From assembly GCA_947501615.1 (NCBI GenBank), contig CANMWK010000003.1, positions 248,001 through 312,000 of the forward strand: a stretch of 64,000 bases of DNA, written 5' to 3'. The position numbers and the translations under genes were made by a program. The first letter of the stretch is position 1, and the number at the start of each line of letters is the position of its first letter. Source of the DNA: an uncultured Tenacibaculum sp. (GTDB lineage: Bacteria; Bacteroidota; Bacteroidia; Flavobacteriales; Flavobacteriaceae). The notes below the pieces were generated by a model. That model saw only the letters and a program-made list of their open reading frames with translations, was not told where the DNA came from and ran no database searches. Shown in pieces: positions 44,712 through 55,162 of the stretch.

Positions 44712-45917
44712 TTAATCGATCCAAAAATCTGGTTTAACAGGTGATCCAAAAACCCTACAATCGCCACAAGATTTTTCAACCATTTCAAATTCATAATCAT
44801 TATTTTCAATTGCTGGATCTACAGCGGGTATGTCTGCAAAGCCAAAAAAGATATAATTGCCACTTATTGCTTGAAATAAAGGTCTAATTTGTCCATCAAA
44901 TTTTAAAAAGATTTTTGGACCAGTACAATTTCGTATAAAGTTAGGAGTAGTAACAACATCTTCATTATTGAGAAATATTCGTTTTTTCGCTACAGAATTT
45001 ACTTCAAAATAGCCAATAACTTTCTGATCAGAATTATCGTTTGCCGTAATATTACCTCTAATAAAGTTTACCTGACTTTGTGTAAAAACATTTTCAGAAC
45101 TAGAAAATTTATTAAGTGTTTCATAATAATTATAAGCATTTAGTGATTGAATATATTGTTTCACTAGAATACTATACCTATTCTTCAACATAAAATTAGC
45201 TGTACTAATAGTTCTTATTGGAAATTTTGATACTTGATTATCAGAAAGTAAAGTTGTGTTAAATTGAATGATTGAATTTGAAGTTGTTGTGCTGTAACAA
45301 ATTCTACTATCCTCAGGGTTATCTTTTACAACTGCTAATGGAGGGTATACAGAAGTGTCTAGTGTATACATACTCCAAAATTCAGAAACTATTTTAAAAG
45401 TTTCTTCATACTCATAAAAAAAGTATTTTCCATTAGCACTAGATCCATTTACACTTATAACAACAATGTCTTGTTCTGAAGTATCGTCTTTGCTTACACT
45501 ATAACTTACATCATCTATTTCAGATCTTTCCGTAAGTGTCTCCTCTTCAGATGCATATGTTTGTCCGTCTTGAGTTTCTATATTTAGAGTATATACAGAG
45601 TTTGGTTTAGCTTCAAAGCTATTATCAGATATATATAATCCATCATCACTTTCACTAAAAGAATGGACGATATTTGAATTTTCAATGATAGATACCCGTG
45701 CGTTTTTTTCAGGATTAGCTACAAATGAAGTATCTACAGGGAATGTTCTAGATAACTTAATCTTATGAAAAGTATTTTCATTAGTAATTCTTCCTTCAAT
45801 GACTAATAAATCTTCAAAAGTAGAGCTACCAATTTCAAAAGGTTCAACACATTGTGAGAATACAATGCATAAAAAAAGATATGTCAGAAAGTGTTGTCGT
45901 TTAAATTTCATAAACAT
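44712..45917 (-). CDS. DUF4249 lipoprotein, receptor unit 1, gene 3
   Basis: The 401-residue protein has a lipobox-type start (FLCIVFSQC) and the DUF4249 features: LLVIEGRITNENTFHKIKLSRTFPVDT, SIIENSNIVHSFSESDDGLYISDN, LNIETQDGQTYASEEETL. The start codon overlaps the receptor stop (ATG/TAA); Met3 at 45911 is an equally good start. DUF4249 proteins are usually encoded next to TonB receptors and are presumed surface-binding partners. It is somewhat shorter at the C-terminus than the other two paralogues. Confidence 0.85.
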   Translation of the reverse strand: MFMKFKRQHFLTYLFLCIVFSQCVEPFEIGSSTFEDLLVIEGRITNENTFHKIKLSRTFPVDTSFVANPEKNARVSIIENSNIVHSFSESDDGLYISDNSFEAKPNSVYTLNIETQDGQTYASEEETLTERSEIDDVSYSVSKDDTSEQDIVVISVNGSSANGKYFFYEYEETFKIVSEFWSMYTLDTSVYPPLAVVKDNPEDSRICYSTTTSNSIIQFNTTLLSDNQVSKFPIRTISTANFMLKNRYSILVKQYIQSLNAYNYYETLNKFSSSENVFTQSQVNFIRGNITANDNSDQKVIGYFEVNSVAKKRIFLNNEDVVTTPNFIRNCTGPKIFLKFDGQIRPLFQAISGNYIFFGFADIPAVDPAIENNDYEFEMVEKSCGDCRVFGSPVKPDFWID

Positions 45918-48616
45918 TAAAATTTTAAGTTGTAGGTAATCGTAGGTATAGGAGTCGAAAAAATAGAACTTTTATATCCAGTAACATTACCATTAACTGT
46001 TTCAAAGAAAATTGAATAAGGATTATTTCTACCTAATACATTATAAATAGAGATATTCCAGAAACTATGTGCCAATTTTTTTATTTTATGATTCCCTTCA
46101 ATATTAAATCCAATGTCTAACCTGAAGTAATCAGGAATTCGAAATTGATTTCTATTACTATACGTTAAAAATTCGGCACCTTGCGATATAAATTTTCCAG
46201 AAGGATAGGTAATAGGTCGCCCTGATTGATAGCTGAAATTACTTGATATACTATATCTTTCCGTTAACTTATAGTTTAAAACTACATCAACATTATGAGG
46301 TTTGTCATAATTTGTAGGAAAGTACTGTCCATTATTAACTCGTTCTTCATTAAAATTACCGTCAAGTTGTATTAGAGATCTAGAATACGAGTAACCAAGC
46401 CAACCATTTAATTTTCCAGACTTTTTTCGTATCAAAAATTCAGCACCATACGATTTACCAGGACCTTGTAAAATTTCAGTTTCAATGGTTTCATTTAACA
46501 ATAAATTTGCTCCAGTCTTAAAATCAGTTAAGTTTTCATATTTCTTATAATATCCTTCTAAACTAACTTCATATTGGGAGTTATCAAAATTTTGAAATAA
46601 CCCTAATGATAATTGTAATCCTTCTTGGGGTTTAATATTATGGTCTGATAATCTCCATGTATCTAGAGGAGATGCTGTAGTATTATTACTTAATCGGTGA
46701 ATGTATTGAAAAGATTTATTAACTCCCCCTTTAACTGATAGGTTGTTGTTTAATAAATATCTTGCGGATAATCTATAGCTTAACCCTTCATAAGTATTGT
46801 ATATCTCATTGTTTCCAATAGCTACATTATTAACAAGAGATGCTGTGTTTTTGGGCAAATTGTCTTGGTATGTCCGTTTTGTAGTAGGACCTAGAGATAA
46901 ATATTTAGAAAAACGTAAACCAAAATCAAAAGCCAATTTTTTATTTACCTGATAATTATCTGATATAAAAATACCTGCTTCTAATCCTTTTTCATTGGGG
47001 ATATTCAATCCCGTTACGAGAGAATTATTACCTAAAGGAGTAATGGTACCAGGAGAAATATTATAGAGTTTAGATTCAACTCCGTAATTAAACTGATGCT
47101 GTTTAGAATGTAAATATTGAAATTTAAATTTTAATCCAGTTTCATTGACTTTATACTTTAAATCAAAATCATTAGTCTCATCTTTCTCAAATTTTATTCC
47201 AAAATTATAGTTACTAGTAGATAAAATAAAGTTACTTAAATGCTTGTTGTTAAATTTATGAAACCAATTAATAGAGGCAGTAGTATTACTATAGGTGTTA
47301 ATAGAATCAGTAGCTATTTGAAATTGATCATTACTATGATACCCAGTAACTTTTACCGTATTATTTTTGTTAAATTCATGGTTGTATTTAAGAATTGCAT
47401 CATAAAAAGACACACTACTTTTTGAAAGTTGATCATCATCAATAAGACTTAAAATCCAATTTGAATATGTACTTCTAGCACCAACTAATAGCCCCGATTT
47501 ACCTTTTATAATAGGTGTTTCTATACTTAAGTTTCCCGTTACAGGACCGATTGATGCCTCTCCAGAGAGTTTTGTAGTATTAGCATCTTTCGTATTCATT
47601 TCAAATACAGAAGATAATCTACCATCATATTCAATGGGTGTGTTTGCTTTATACACATTAACACTTTCTGTAGTGAAAGGATTAATAGCTGAAAATAAAC
47701 CAAGAAAATGTGTAGGGTTATAAATTACTCCTTGATCTAATAAAAATAGATTCTGATCGACTTTTCCTCCTCTTACATTAATACCCTCACTTCCTTCTCC
47801 GGCAGATTTAATCCCAGGTAATGTTGTAACAGCCTTTAGTAAATCTCTTTCTCCTAAAATTTGAGGTATCGTTTTAATATCTTTCGCTTTGATTTGTACT
47901 ATACTAGCAACTGTTTCTTTTAAATTTCTATTTTTTTTAGAGTTAATTACTACTTCATCTAATTTTTCACCTTCTTCGTCTAAATAGAAATTTAAAGTAC
48001 CATTATTTAGTAATAGTATAGATCTAGTTTCTATGGAATGACCAATAAAAGAAGTTTCTATATTATTTTTACCATAAGGTATCTTCAATTTATAGTAACC
48101 TTTATCATTTGTCGTTGTAACTATATTTTTTTCTCTTTCAAATATAGTAGCACCTTCTATAGGCTTATTTGTTTTTAAATTTTTTACAACTCCAGAAATG
48201 TAATAGAATTCTTGTCGATTTTTTTCTTCTTTTCCGATAGGAGTGAAGTTGCTATTATCAACTAAAGGAATGTAGGAATCTTCCTTGATTTCTGTTTGAA
48301 AATTATTAGGTCTACGAATCAGTTGTCCGTTAGATAATATTATTTTATTATTTAATATGAAGTAATTTATAGAACTATTACCAAAAATATGTTCAAGAAT
48401 TTTATAAATATTTTTATTATCAAATTGACCGCTTACTTTAGTGTTATCTAGCCATTTTTCTACAAAATAAAACCTATAATTTGATTTCGATTCTATTAAT
48501 TCTATAGCTTCTAACTTCGTGACTTCATTAAAATTAATTGTTAAATTATTTTGACTTGATAATTTAAATAAAGTGAAAATGAAAATAATGAATAAACAAT
48601 TTTTCTTACAATTCAT
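45917..48616 (-). CDS. TonB-dependent receptor with STN domain, receptor unit 1, gene 2
   Basis: The 899-residue protein has a signal peptide, an STN domain at about 25-95 (LTINFNEVTKLEAIELIESKS), a carboxypeptidase-regulatory-like domain at about 140-225 (YYISGVVKNLKTNKPIEGATIF), a plug (EGINVRGGKVDQNLFLLDQGVIYNPTHFLG) and a beta-barrel ending TYNLKF. It imports an unknown substrate across the outer membrane. It differs from the other two receptors in PIEYDGRLSSVFEMNTKD where they have PAEYGGRLSSVFD, so it is the most diverged copy. It overlaps the upstream gene by 4 bp. Confidence 0.92.
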   Translation of the reverse strand: MNCKKNCLFIIFIFTLFKLSSQNNLTINFNEVTKLEAIELIESKSNYRFYFVEKWLDNTKVSGQFDNKNIYKILEHIFGNSSINYFILNNKIILSNGQLIRRPNNFQTEIKEDSYIPLVDNSNFTPIGKEEKNRQEFYYISGVVKNLKTNKPIEGATIFEREKNIVTTTNDKGYYKLKIPYGKNNIETSFIGHSIETRSILLLNNGTLNFYLDEEGEKLDEVVINSKKNRNLKETVASIVQIKAKDIKTIPQILGERDLLKAVTTLPGIKSAGEGSEGINVRGGKVDQNLFLLDQGVIYNPTHFLGLFSAINPFTTESVNVYKANTPIEYDGRLSSVFEMNTKDANTTKLSGEASIGPVTGNLSIETPIIKGKSGLLVGARSTYSNWILSLIDDDQLSKSSVSFYDAILKYNHEFNKNNTVKVTGYHSNDQFQIATDSINTYSNTTASINWFHKFNNKHLSNFILSTSNYNFGIKFEKDETNDFDLKYKVNETGLKFKFQYLHSKQHQFNYGVESKLYNISPGTITPLGNNSLVTGLNIPNEKGLEAGIFISDNYQVNKKLAFDFGLRFSKYLSLGPTTKRTYQDNLPKNTASLVNNVAIGNNEIYNTYEGLSYRLSARYLLNNNLSVKGGVNKSFQYIHRLSNNTTASPLDTWRLSDHNIKPQEGLQLSLGLFQNFDNSQYEVSLEGYYKKYENLTDFKTGANLLLNETIETEILQGPGKSYGAEFLIRKKSGKLNGWLGYSYSRSLIQLDGNFNEERVNNGQYFPTNYDKPHNVDVVLNYKLTERYSISSNFSYQSGRPITYPSGKFISQGAEFLTYSNRNQFRIPDYFRLDIGFNIEGNHKIKKLAHSFWNISIYNVLGRNNPYSIFFETVNGNVTGYKSSIFSTPIPTITYNLKF

Positions 48617-49332
48617 AATTCTGATTTATGAGTTAACATTTCATCTAGTGTATTACAAAGAGTAATTGTAAATTTTTCAAGATTCTTTTTTCGCAACTCT
48701 TTATTTTTACTATAAAACTTATTAATTTCTTTTTTAAAATCTGGGAAAATTTTGAAGAAATCTTTTTTACTATCAATAGGGAAATATTCATTTTTGTAAT
48801 TAAGATAATACGATATGTATTCTTTGAAAATAAAATGAACTCGATAGTTTTTTTCTTTTTGCTTTTTATGCTTTTTATGTTTTTTTAAAAGCGATATATG
48901 TTTATTTTCTTCCAGAACTCTTAGGAAACCTTTTGTCTTGGTATTAATGAATTTTATATCATTAATATAAAAGTATTTGATAAGTTCATTTTTTAAAACA
49001 TACTTAAGACTTGTTTTTACAGTAGGAGCAATATCTTGATTTGTCTTTATGATTACTTTATCATGAATTATATCATATTTAATATCAATATTAGGATAAA
49101 ATTGATCTCTATAATTAATAGACCCTTTTCTGAATCTATTTTCATCAAAATAAACATGATTAGTTTTAGAACTTATATATTGTTCCTTAAAAAGTACACC
49201 ATAGCTTAATAAGGTGTTTTTTAAGTTAACATATTCATCAAAGTTCTTATAAAAAGATGTGCTATCTGCAACTTGAGACTTCCCGTTATAATATATAATT
49301 ATAACAAAAAGAATTGAAAATATTCTTTTCAT
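48613..49332 (-). CDS. exported protein of unknown function, receptor unit 1, gene 1
   Basis: A 239-residue protein with a signal peptide (MKRIFSILFVIIIYYNGKSQ). It matches the first genes of units 2 and 3: FYKNFDEYVNLKNTLLSYGVLF, FRKGSINYRDQFYPNIDIKYDIIHD, GFLRVLEENKHISLLKKH, and YFPIDSKKDFFKIFPDFKKEINKFY. It is very Lys/Phe/Tyr-rich. No family is recognised. Being first in each unit, it may be a periplasmic partner or sensor for the receptor. Confidence 0.7.
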   Translation of the reverse strand: MKRIFSILFVIIIYYNGKSQVADSTSFYKNFDEYVNLKNTLLSYGVLFKEQYISSKTNHVYFDENRFRKGSINYRDQFYPNIDIKYDIIHDKVIIKTNQDIAPTVKTSLKYVLKNELIKYFYINDIKFINTKTKGFLRVLEENKHISLLKKHKKHKKQKEKNYRVHFIFKEYISYYLNYKNEYFPIDSKKDFFKIFPDFKKEINKFYSKNKELRKKNLEKFTITLCNTLDEMLTHKSEL

Positions 49333-49335
49333 AGA

Positions 49336-49359
49336 AATTTATTTGGTTAGATTTTCTTT
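49336..49359 (-). promoter_or_regulatory. conserved leader element, unit 1
   Basis: On the minus strand the 24 bp immediately before the start codon region (AAAGAAAATCTAACCAAATAAATT) are identical to those before unit 2 at 55853-55876. They lie within 30 bp of the ATG, so they may be part of the 5' leader. This supports a recent duplication or shared control. Confidence 0.5.
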
Positions 49360-49518
49360 GACTGACTATTTGATAGCAATTTAGTAAAAAATATAAAAAC
49401 AAAACATTATTTTAACATTTTATCAAGACAATATCATTTTTAAAAAAATAAGTGATTTTTAATTGCGAAAAACGTATTAAAATAGAATCAATTTTATCAT
49501 AATTTAATTGATAATCCA

Positions 49519-51171
49519 CTATTCTTTAACTGTAAAATAATCTTTTATTGAAATAGGTGTTCCTGTAGTTGTAAAGCCTTTGATCTCAATTTGAAATTCT
49601 CCTGTAATATCAGAAGAGTAGAAAACAATTTCCTTATCAGAAGTATTTAAACTAGGATTCCAATACAATTGTGTTCTGTAATCTGGAACTCTGCTATTTT
49701 GACTGTTTTTTTGGTTTTGAAAAAAGTATTCTTTGTAAGGCTGAGTTGGTAAAACGTGATAAGAAGACGTTGTACTTCTAATATCATTAAAAAAATCATT
49801 TTTGAATGTATCAACTAATACGACACCTTTATATCTGTAATTTCCATAATAATACTCATTCCTAACAATAGAAATAGATTTTACTTTTCTTGAATCATAT
49901 GCAAGTAAATCATTATGATCATAAACAATTCTACCATCTACTATCAATAACGCTGGTACATGTCTAAATACTTTTGACTCGTTATCTGAAATTACATAAA
50001 GTTTTTGTTTATTATTTTTTAAGTTAAAGTTAGTTAGAGGTATAATTTCTACAAAGGTTTCTTTTATCGTTTTAAACCTCTTATAATCATCTAACATATA
50101 TACTTCTTTTATTTGTTCAAATAATTTCTCTTCTGTGTTGATGTTAAGAATAGTATTCTTTTTAATGCTTGAATAAGAGTTTTCTATCTGAGCATAAATA
50201 TTCCTTTTTTGTATCTCTTCAGTCATTATTTTATCTATGGTTATTTCTGAAAAATCATTAAAACTCTCTTCGATACCTACATGAGGCATTAATTCAATTT
50301 TATAATCGTTTTTGTTTTCGTCTAAAACTTGAATGTGCACATTTTTCATTGTTAAATTAGGAACATTGAAAAAGAATTTACCTTCATCGTTAGTAATAGC
50401 ATTTATAGGTAATCTATTTTTATCGCCAGTAGATAGAGATACTTGTATATTAGACAAACTTACATTATTTTCTGAAGTTAGTTTACCTTGAATTAAACTT
50501 CCTCTTAATTCAGGTAAATAGAAATTATAACTTTTCCCTTTAGAGTTTAAACTACCTTTTTGAATTGGTAAGTTGAAATTGTTTAATTTACGTATAGAAA
50601 TAGAAATTTGCTTTGGGTTTGTTATTGATTTGTCTTTTAGGTTGATAGCTATTCTTTCTCGTTTATTATACGTACTTTTTAAATTATGAAAGGCATTTGA
50701 GCTTGTTTTTTCCTGATTTACTAAAGTTTTTTCTATGGAAGCTTCTTTGATTTTACTAGTAAATGGATTAATAATACATAACTCTTTTTCATAAAAAGTT
50801 TTTAGGTTTTTCATCCATTGTGTATAAGCTATGATTTTATAAGTACCTGATTTTATTTTTGAATGAATAAAAAAATCACCATATCCATAACCATTATTTA
50901 AAGCTATTTTTTGCCTAGCTATACTAGTATTGCTTTTATCAATTAATTCAATATAAGCTACAGTACTGTATGAACTAAATATATCTTCTTGCTCTTTGCA
51001 TGTTACTGTATAGTATAATGTTTCTCCTGTAAGTAAAAAATTAGTATTGCTATGTAAGTATATATATTCTTTTGGTAAATTATCAATGTTATTTACAAAA
51101 GCTTGTTCAGATTGTCCAAATAATTTTAGTACTACTACTGTGGTAAAAATTAAAATAAATTTCTTGATCAT
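49519..51171 (-). CDS. exported MG2-like protein, receptor unit 2, gene 4
   Basis: The 550-residue protein has a signal peptide (MIKKFILIFTTVVVLKLFGQ), then YIYLHSNTNFLLTGETLYYTV, GYGYGDFFIHSKIKSGTYKIIAYTQWMKN, PALLIVDGRIVYDHNDLL and the shared end DYRTQLYWNPSLNTSDKEIV with ITGEFQIEIKGFTTTG. It is the paralogue of the last genes of units 1 and 3. The N-terminal part resembles macroglobulin MG2 domains. The function is unknown. The gap to the DUF4249 gene is 13 bp. Confidence 0.7.
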   Translation of the reverse strand: MIKKFILIFTTVVVLKLFGQSEQAFVNNIDNLPKEYIYLHSNTNFLLTGETLYYTVTCKEQEDIFSSYSTVAYIELIDKSNTSIARQKIALNNGYGYGDFFIHSKIKSGTYKIIAYTQWMKNLKTFYEKELCIINPFTSKIKEASIEKTLVNQEKTSSNAFHNLKSTYNKRERIAINLKDKSITNPKQISISIRKLNNFNLPIQKGSLNSKGKSYNFYLPELRGSLIQGKLTSENNVSLSNIQVSLSTGDKNRLPINAITNDEGKFFFNVPNLTMKNVHIQVLDENKNDYKIELMPHVGIEESFNDFSEITIDKIMTEEIQKRNIYAQIENSYSSIKKNTILNINTEEKLFEQIKEVYMLDDYKRFKTIKETFVEIIPLTNFNLKNNKQKLYVISDNESKVFRHVPALLIVDGRIVYDHNDLLAYDSRKVKSISIVRNEYYYGNYRYKGVVLVDTFKNDFFNDIRSTTSSYHVLPTQPYKEYFFQNQKNSQNSRVPDYRTQLYWNPSLNTSDKEIVFYSSDITGEFQIEIKGFTTTGTPISIKDYFTVKE

Positions 51172-51184
51172 AATTATAAAGTTT

Positions 51185-52405
51185 TTATTCGGTCCAAAAA
51201 CTTGGTGGAGTTGGTTGCCCTACATGGTCACATTCGCCACATACTTTTCGTATTAATATATATGGACTTGTATCCGAAGGATTATCTGGATCTTTAAGAT
51301 AAACCCAACCATTTTGTAAAGACGATAATAAAGGAGATTTACCAAAGGCATCTTCAATAAGAGGTCGTCTTAATTCTTCCTGATTACAAAATTGAAAACT
51401 AACATGATCTTTAAAATCAGTATCTGTAAAGTCAGATCTATTAAAAAATACTCGTTTAGAGCTTACAGAAGAAACTTCAAAAAAGCCAACAACATTATCG
51501 TTAGGGTTTGTTTCAGGTATTATATTGTTAGGAATATTTCCTACTTGTGTTTCAGAAAAGATATTGTTACCATCTGAAAATTTTTCAAGTTTGTCATAAA
51601 AATTGTATGTATTTTGATTCATTACATACTGTGTGACTAAAATAGAGTAGCGTCTTCCTATTCTATAATGATCTAACGGTATTTTTCGTATAGGATATCC
51701 TAACACACGATCTTCATCTAAAGAAATAGTTTCAGTGATGAGTATCTCTTTAGATTTTTCATTTCCATAACATGATCCATCCCCATATATACTAGGATCC
51801 TTGTTTATTAACTCAAATTCATAAGGTCTAGTATCTGACTTAATAATTATAGTTCTACTTCTCCAAAATAATGCTTGTACTTTAAAAGTTTCATCATATT
51901 CATAACGGAAATATTTTCCAGAGTCATTAGTTGTAGTACTATTTACTCTAATTACTGCTTCTTGTATATTGTCTAGATCATTATTTTCTACATTGATGGT
52001 TATATCTTCAATTTCAGAAGATAAAGGTAGCGTTTCAGGTTTTGAAGTATAACGTTTACCATTTTCTGTCTGTATTTGTAATGTATATGCTACGTTGGCT
52101 CTAGCAGCAAATTCAGTAGCAGAAGTATATATTCCATCTTCAGTTTCTATAAAATTATATGTGGTTCCAGTATTGTCAATAATATTTACGCTAGCATTTT
52201 TTTCAGGATTTGGTTTATCTGCGTTTACAGGAACAGTTTTAGAAACTTGTATGGTGTGCTTTTTAAATTCATCTGTAAGAATAGCACTAATAACAATATT
52301 ACTTTTAAACTCTTGATTATTATTTAATTCTACAGCTTCAATGCAGCTAGCTATAGTAAGAAGCGTACTTATGTAAATAAAGGATAGAAAAATTCTTTGT
52401 TTCAT
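51185..52405 (-). CDS. DUF4249 lipoprotein, receptor unit 2, gene 3
   Basis: The 406-residue protein has a lipobox (LLTIASC) and DUF4249 features: NIVISAILTDEFKKHTIQVSKTVPVNA, SVNIIDNTGTTYNFIETEDGIYTSA, YTLQIQTENGKRYTSKPETL. It ends with a Cys pair region (KVCGECDHVGQPTPPSFWTE) shared with units 1 and 3. It lies 5 bp after the receptor gene. It is closer to the unit 3 paralogue than to unit 1. Confidence 0.87.
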   Translation of the reverse strand: MKQRIFLSFIYISTLLTIASCIEAVELNNNQEFKSNIVISAILTDEFKKHTIQVSKTVPVNADKPNPEKNASVNIIDNTGTTYNFIETEDGIYTSATEFAARANVAYTLQIQTENGKRYTSKPETLPLSSEIEDITINVENNDLDNIQEAVIRVNSTTTNDSGKYFRYEYDETFKVQALFWRSRTIIIKSDTRPYEFELINKDPSIYGDGSCYGNEKSKEILITETISLDEDRVLGYPIRKIPLDHYRIGRRYSILVTQYVMNQNTYNFYDKLEKFSDGNNIFSETQVGNIPNNIIPETNPNDNVVGFFEVSSVSSKRVFFNRSDFTDTDFKDHVSFQFCNQEELRRPLIEDAFGKSPLLSSLQNGWVYLKDPDNPSDTSPYILIRKVCGECDHVGQPTPPSFWTE

Positions 52406-52410
52406 AATAT

Positions 52411-55155
52411 TTAGAATTTAAAGTTATAAGTTATAGTTGGGATAGGTACTGAAAAAATAGAGCTTTGAAAACTTTCTACGTTACCCGAGGCAGAAGTTTG
52501 AAAGAATACAGAGTAAGGATTGTTTCTTCCTAAGACATTGTATATTGAAATATTCCAGAAACTATGTGCAAATTTTTTAATTTTATGATTTCCTTCGATA
52601 TTAATACCTATATCCAATCTATAATAATCAGGTATCCTGAATTGATTTCTGTTACTATACGTCAGGAATTCTCTATCTCCTACAAAGAATTTTCCATCAG
52701 GAAATGTTATAGGTCTACCTGTTTGATATGTGAAATTTGTAGAAAAACTATAACGTTCTGTAAATTTATAATTTAATACAGCATTAAAGTCATGAGGTTT
52801 GTCATAATTTGTTGGGAAAAATAACCCATTATTAACACGTTCCTCATCAAACTGACTGTCTAATTGAAGTAAAGATCTAGAATAGCTATAGCCAAGCCAT
52901 CCGTTTAATTTTCCTTTATTCTTTTTTACTAAAAACTCTATTCCGTACGATTTACCTTTTCCTTGTAATACTTCAGTTTCAATGGTTTCATTTAAAAGTA
53001 ATGTAGCACCTACTTTGTAATCAAGTAGATTCTCATAACGTTTGTAATAACCTTCTAAGCTCAATTCATAGTTGTTATCATCAATATTTTTAAAAAGACC
53101 TAGGGTAAGTTGTGTACCTTCTTGTGGTTTAATATTTGTATCTGAAAGTCTCCAAGTATCGGTTGGAGTAGCAGTAGTGTTATTATTAAGTCTGTGGATG
53201 TATTGAAAAGATTTATGATAACTCGCTTTTACAGAAAAATCGTTGTCAAAAGCATAACGAGAAGCAATTCTATAGCTAAACCCATAGTAAGTTTTAAAAA
53301 CTTCGTTTTCATCAAATGAAAAACTGTTGATCAAGGTAGTTTCATTTTTAGGAGCATTGGCTTGATATTCTCTTTGGGATGAAGATCCTAAGGCTAAATA
53401 TTGATTGAGACGTAAACCTACATTGAAATTTAACTTTGGTGTTACAGTAATTTCATCAGAAACAAACAATCCATTTTCTAATGCTTTTTCTTGAGGAATG
53501 TTCAATGGAGTGATAACAGAAGTTTCTCCATTAGGTGATATTGTTCCTGGATTAATTCGATATAATTTAGATTCTATACCGTAGTCAAATTTATGTGCTT
53601 TGGAATAATCATACCTCATTTTTAGCTTTAGATCCGTTTCATTAATGTTGTAATTAAGATCAAAGCCAGCATTAGTAGTTAAGGTTTCATAATTGATATC
53701 AAAAGCATATTGACTATTTGAAATAATTAAATTTCCTCTATTTTTTTCGTTAAACTTATGTTGCCAGTTTAATGAGAACATAGTATTCCTATATTTATTA
53801 ATTGTATCAGAAGCAATTTGATATTTATCTTGGCTATGATATGCTGTAATTTTTAAATTATTCTTCTCATTAAATGTATGCGAATATTTAGCAATAAGAT
53901 CTAGAAAGGAAACACCACTATTTTTAATTTTTTTATTATCTACCAGATTTAAAATCCAATCAGAATATGTACTTCGTACTCCAAGATTTAAACCAGATTT
54001 ACTTTTAACGATTGGAATTTCAACATTTAAATTCCCTGTTACAGGTCCTATAGAAGCTTCACCTGTAAATTTTTCTGTACTAGGGTTTTTGGTACGGATA
54101 TCAAATACAGAAGATAAACGACCACCATATTCAGCAGGCATATTTCCCGTATATACTTTTAAATCGTTTGTTGTAAATGGATTTACAGCAGAGAATAAAC
54201 CTAAGAAATGTGTTGGGTTGTAAATAACACCATCATCTAATAAAAATAGGTTTTGATCTACTTTTCCTCCTCGAACATTAACTCCTTCAGAACCTTCACC
54301 TGTAGTTTTTATAGCTGGGAGAGTAGTTGCTACTTTTAATATATCACGTTCTCCTAATACTAAAGGGATTTTCTTGATTTCTTGCGCTTTAATTTGACTA
54401 ATTCCTGAAACCGTTTTTCTTAAATTATTGTTTTTATTAGCGTTTATAAATATTTCATCTAATTGCTCAGATTTTTCATTAATAGAGAAGTTTAAAGTAC
54501 CATTATTATATATAATAATATCCTTGTATTCACTATCAAATCCTACAAAAGAAGTTTCAATTTTATTTTTTCCGTAAGGGAGTTGTATACTATAAAACCC
54601 CTTACTATTGGTAGTTGCATAATTATTAGTAGTTCTATTAATTACAGTTACACCTTCTATTGGTGCTCCATTTTTATCATTTTTAACAAAACCCTTAATT
54701 GTATATGTGGCTTTTTTATTTTTTTCTTCTCTTCCTATTTTTAAAAACTTAGTATCATTTTTAGTTTCTAATTCTAATAGAATAGGAGAAGTAGTATTGT
54801 CTTTAGTGTTTGAATTACTGTTGTAAACACCATGTTTTATGAGGTTTCCGTTAGTTAATACAATTTTATTATTTTCCAAAACAAAATAATTGATTTCACT
54901 GTCTTCAAAAATACTTTCTAAAATAGTTTCAATAGAAGCATTTGTAAAATATCTAGTAATTATAGAATCGTCCAACCACTCATCTAAAAAGAAAAAATGA
55001 TAGTCACTATTTTTCTCGATAAGTTGTATAATTTCTTTTTTGTTCAAGTTCTTAATCTCAATAGTTAGGTTTTTTCCTTTTTCTTGAGAAAGCACAGGTA
55101 ATATTATAAACATAAATATAACCAGTGCTATTTTTTTTATAGCAGATGTTATCAT
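52411..55155 (-). CDS. TonB-dependent receptor with STN domain, receptor unit 2, gene 2
   Basis: The 914-residue protein has a signal peptide, an STN domain (about 30-105), a carboxypeptidase-regulatory-like domain (YTIKGFVKNDKNGAPIEGVTVI) and a plug (EGVNVRGGKVDQNLFLLDDGVIYNPTHFLG). The barrel has YSYSRSLLQLDSQFDEERVNNG and ends TYNFKF. It is very similar to the unit 3 receptor. The STN domain normally allows contact with a FecR-type anti-sigma factor, but no sigma/FecR pair is in the window. Confidence 0.92.
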   Translation of the reverse strand: MITSAIKKIALVIFMFIILPVLSQEKGKNLTIEIKNLNKKEIIQLIEKNSDYHFFFLDEWLDDSIITRYFTNASIETILESIFEDSEINYFVLENNKIVLTNGNLIKHGVYNSNSNTKDNTTSPILLELETKNDTKFLKIGREEKNKKATYTIKGFVKNDKNGAPIEGVTVINRTTNNYATTNSKGFYSIQLPYGKNKIETSFVGFDSEYKDIIIYNNGTLNFSINEKSEQLDEIFINANKNNNLRKTVSGISQIKAQEIKKIPLVLGERDILKVATTLPAIKTTGEGSEGVNVRGGKVDQNLFLLDDGVIYNPTHFLGLFSAVNPFTTNDLKVYTGNMPAEYGGRLSSVFDIRTKNPSTEKFTGEASIGPVTGNLNVEIPIVKSKSGLNLGVRSTYSDWILNLVDNKKIKNSGVSFLDLIAKYSHTFNEKNNLKITAYHSQDKYQIASDTINKYRNTMFSLNWQHKFNEKNRGNLIISNSQYAFDINYETLTTNAGFDLNYNINETDLKLKMRYDYSKAHKFDYGIESKLYRINPGTISPNGETSVITPLNIPQEKALENGLFVSDEITVTPKLNFNVGLRLNQYLALGSSSQREYQANAPKNETTLINSFSFDENEVFKTYYGFSYRIASRYAFDNDFSVKASYHKSFQYIHRLNNNTTATPTDTWRLSDTNIKPQEGTQLTLGLFKNIDDNNYELSLEGYYKRYENLLDYKVGATLLLNETIETEVLQGKGKSYGIEFLVKKNKGKLNGWLGYSYSRSLLQLDSQFDEERVNNGLFFPTNYDKPHDFNAVLNYKFTERYSFSTNFTYQTGRPITFPDGKFFVGDREFLTYSNRNQFRIPDYYRLDIGINIEGNHKIKKFAHSFWNISIYNVLGRNNPYSVFFQTSASGNVESFQSSIFSVPIPTITYNFKF

Positions 55156-55162
55156 TCTTTTA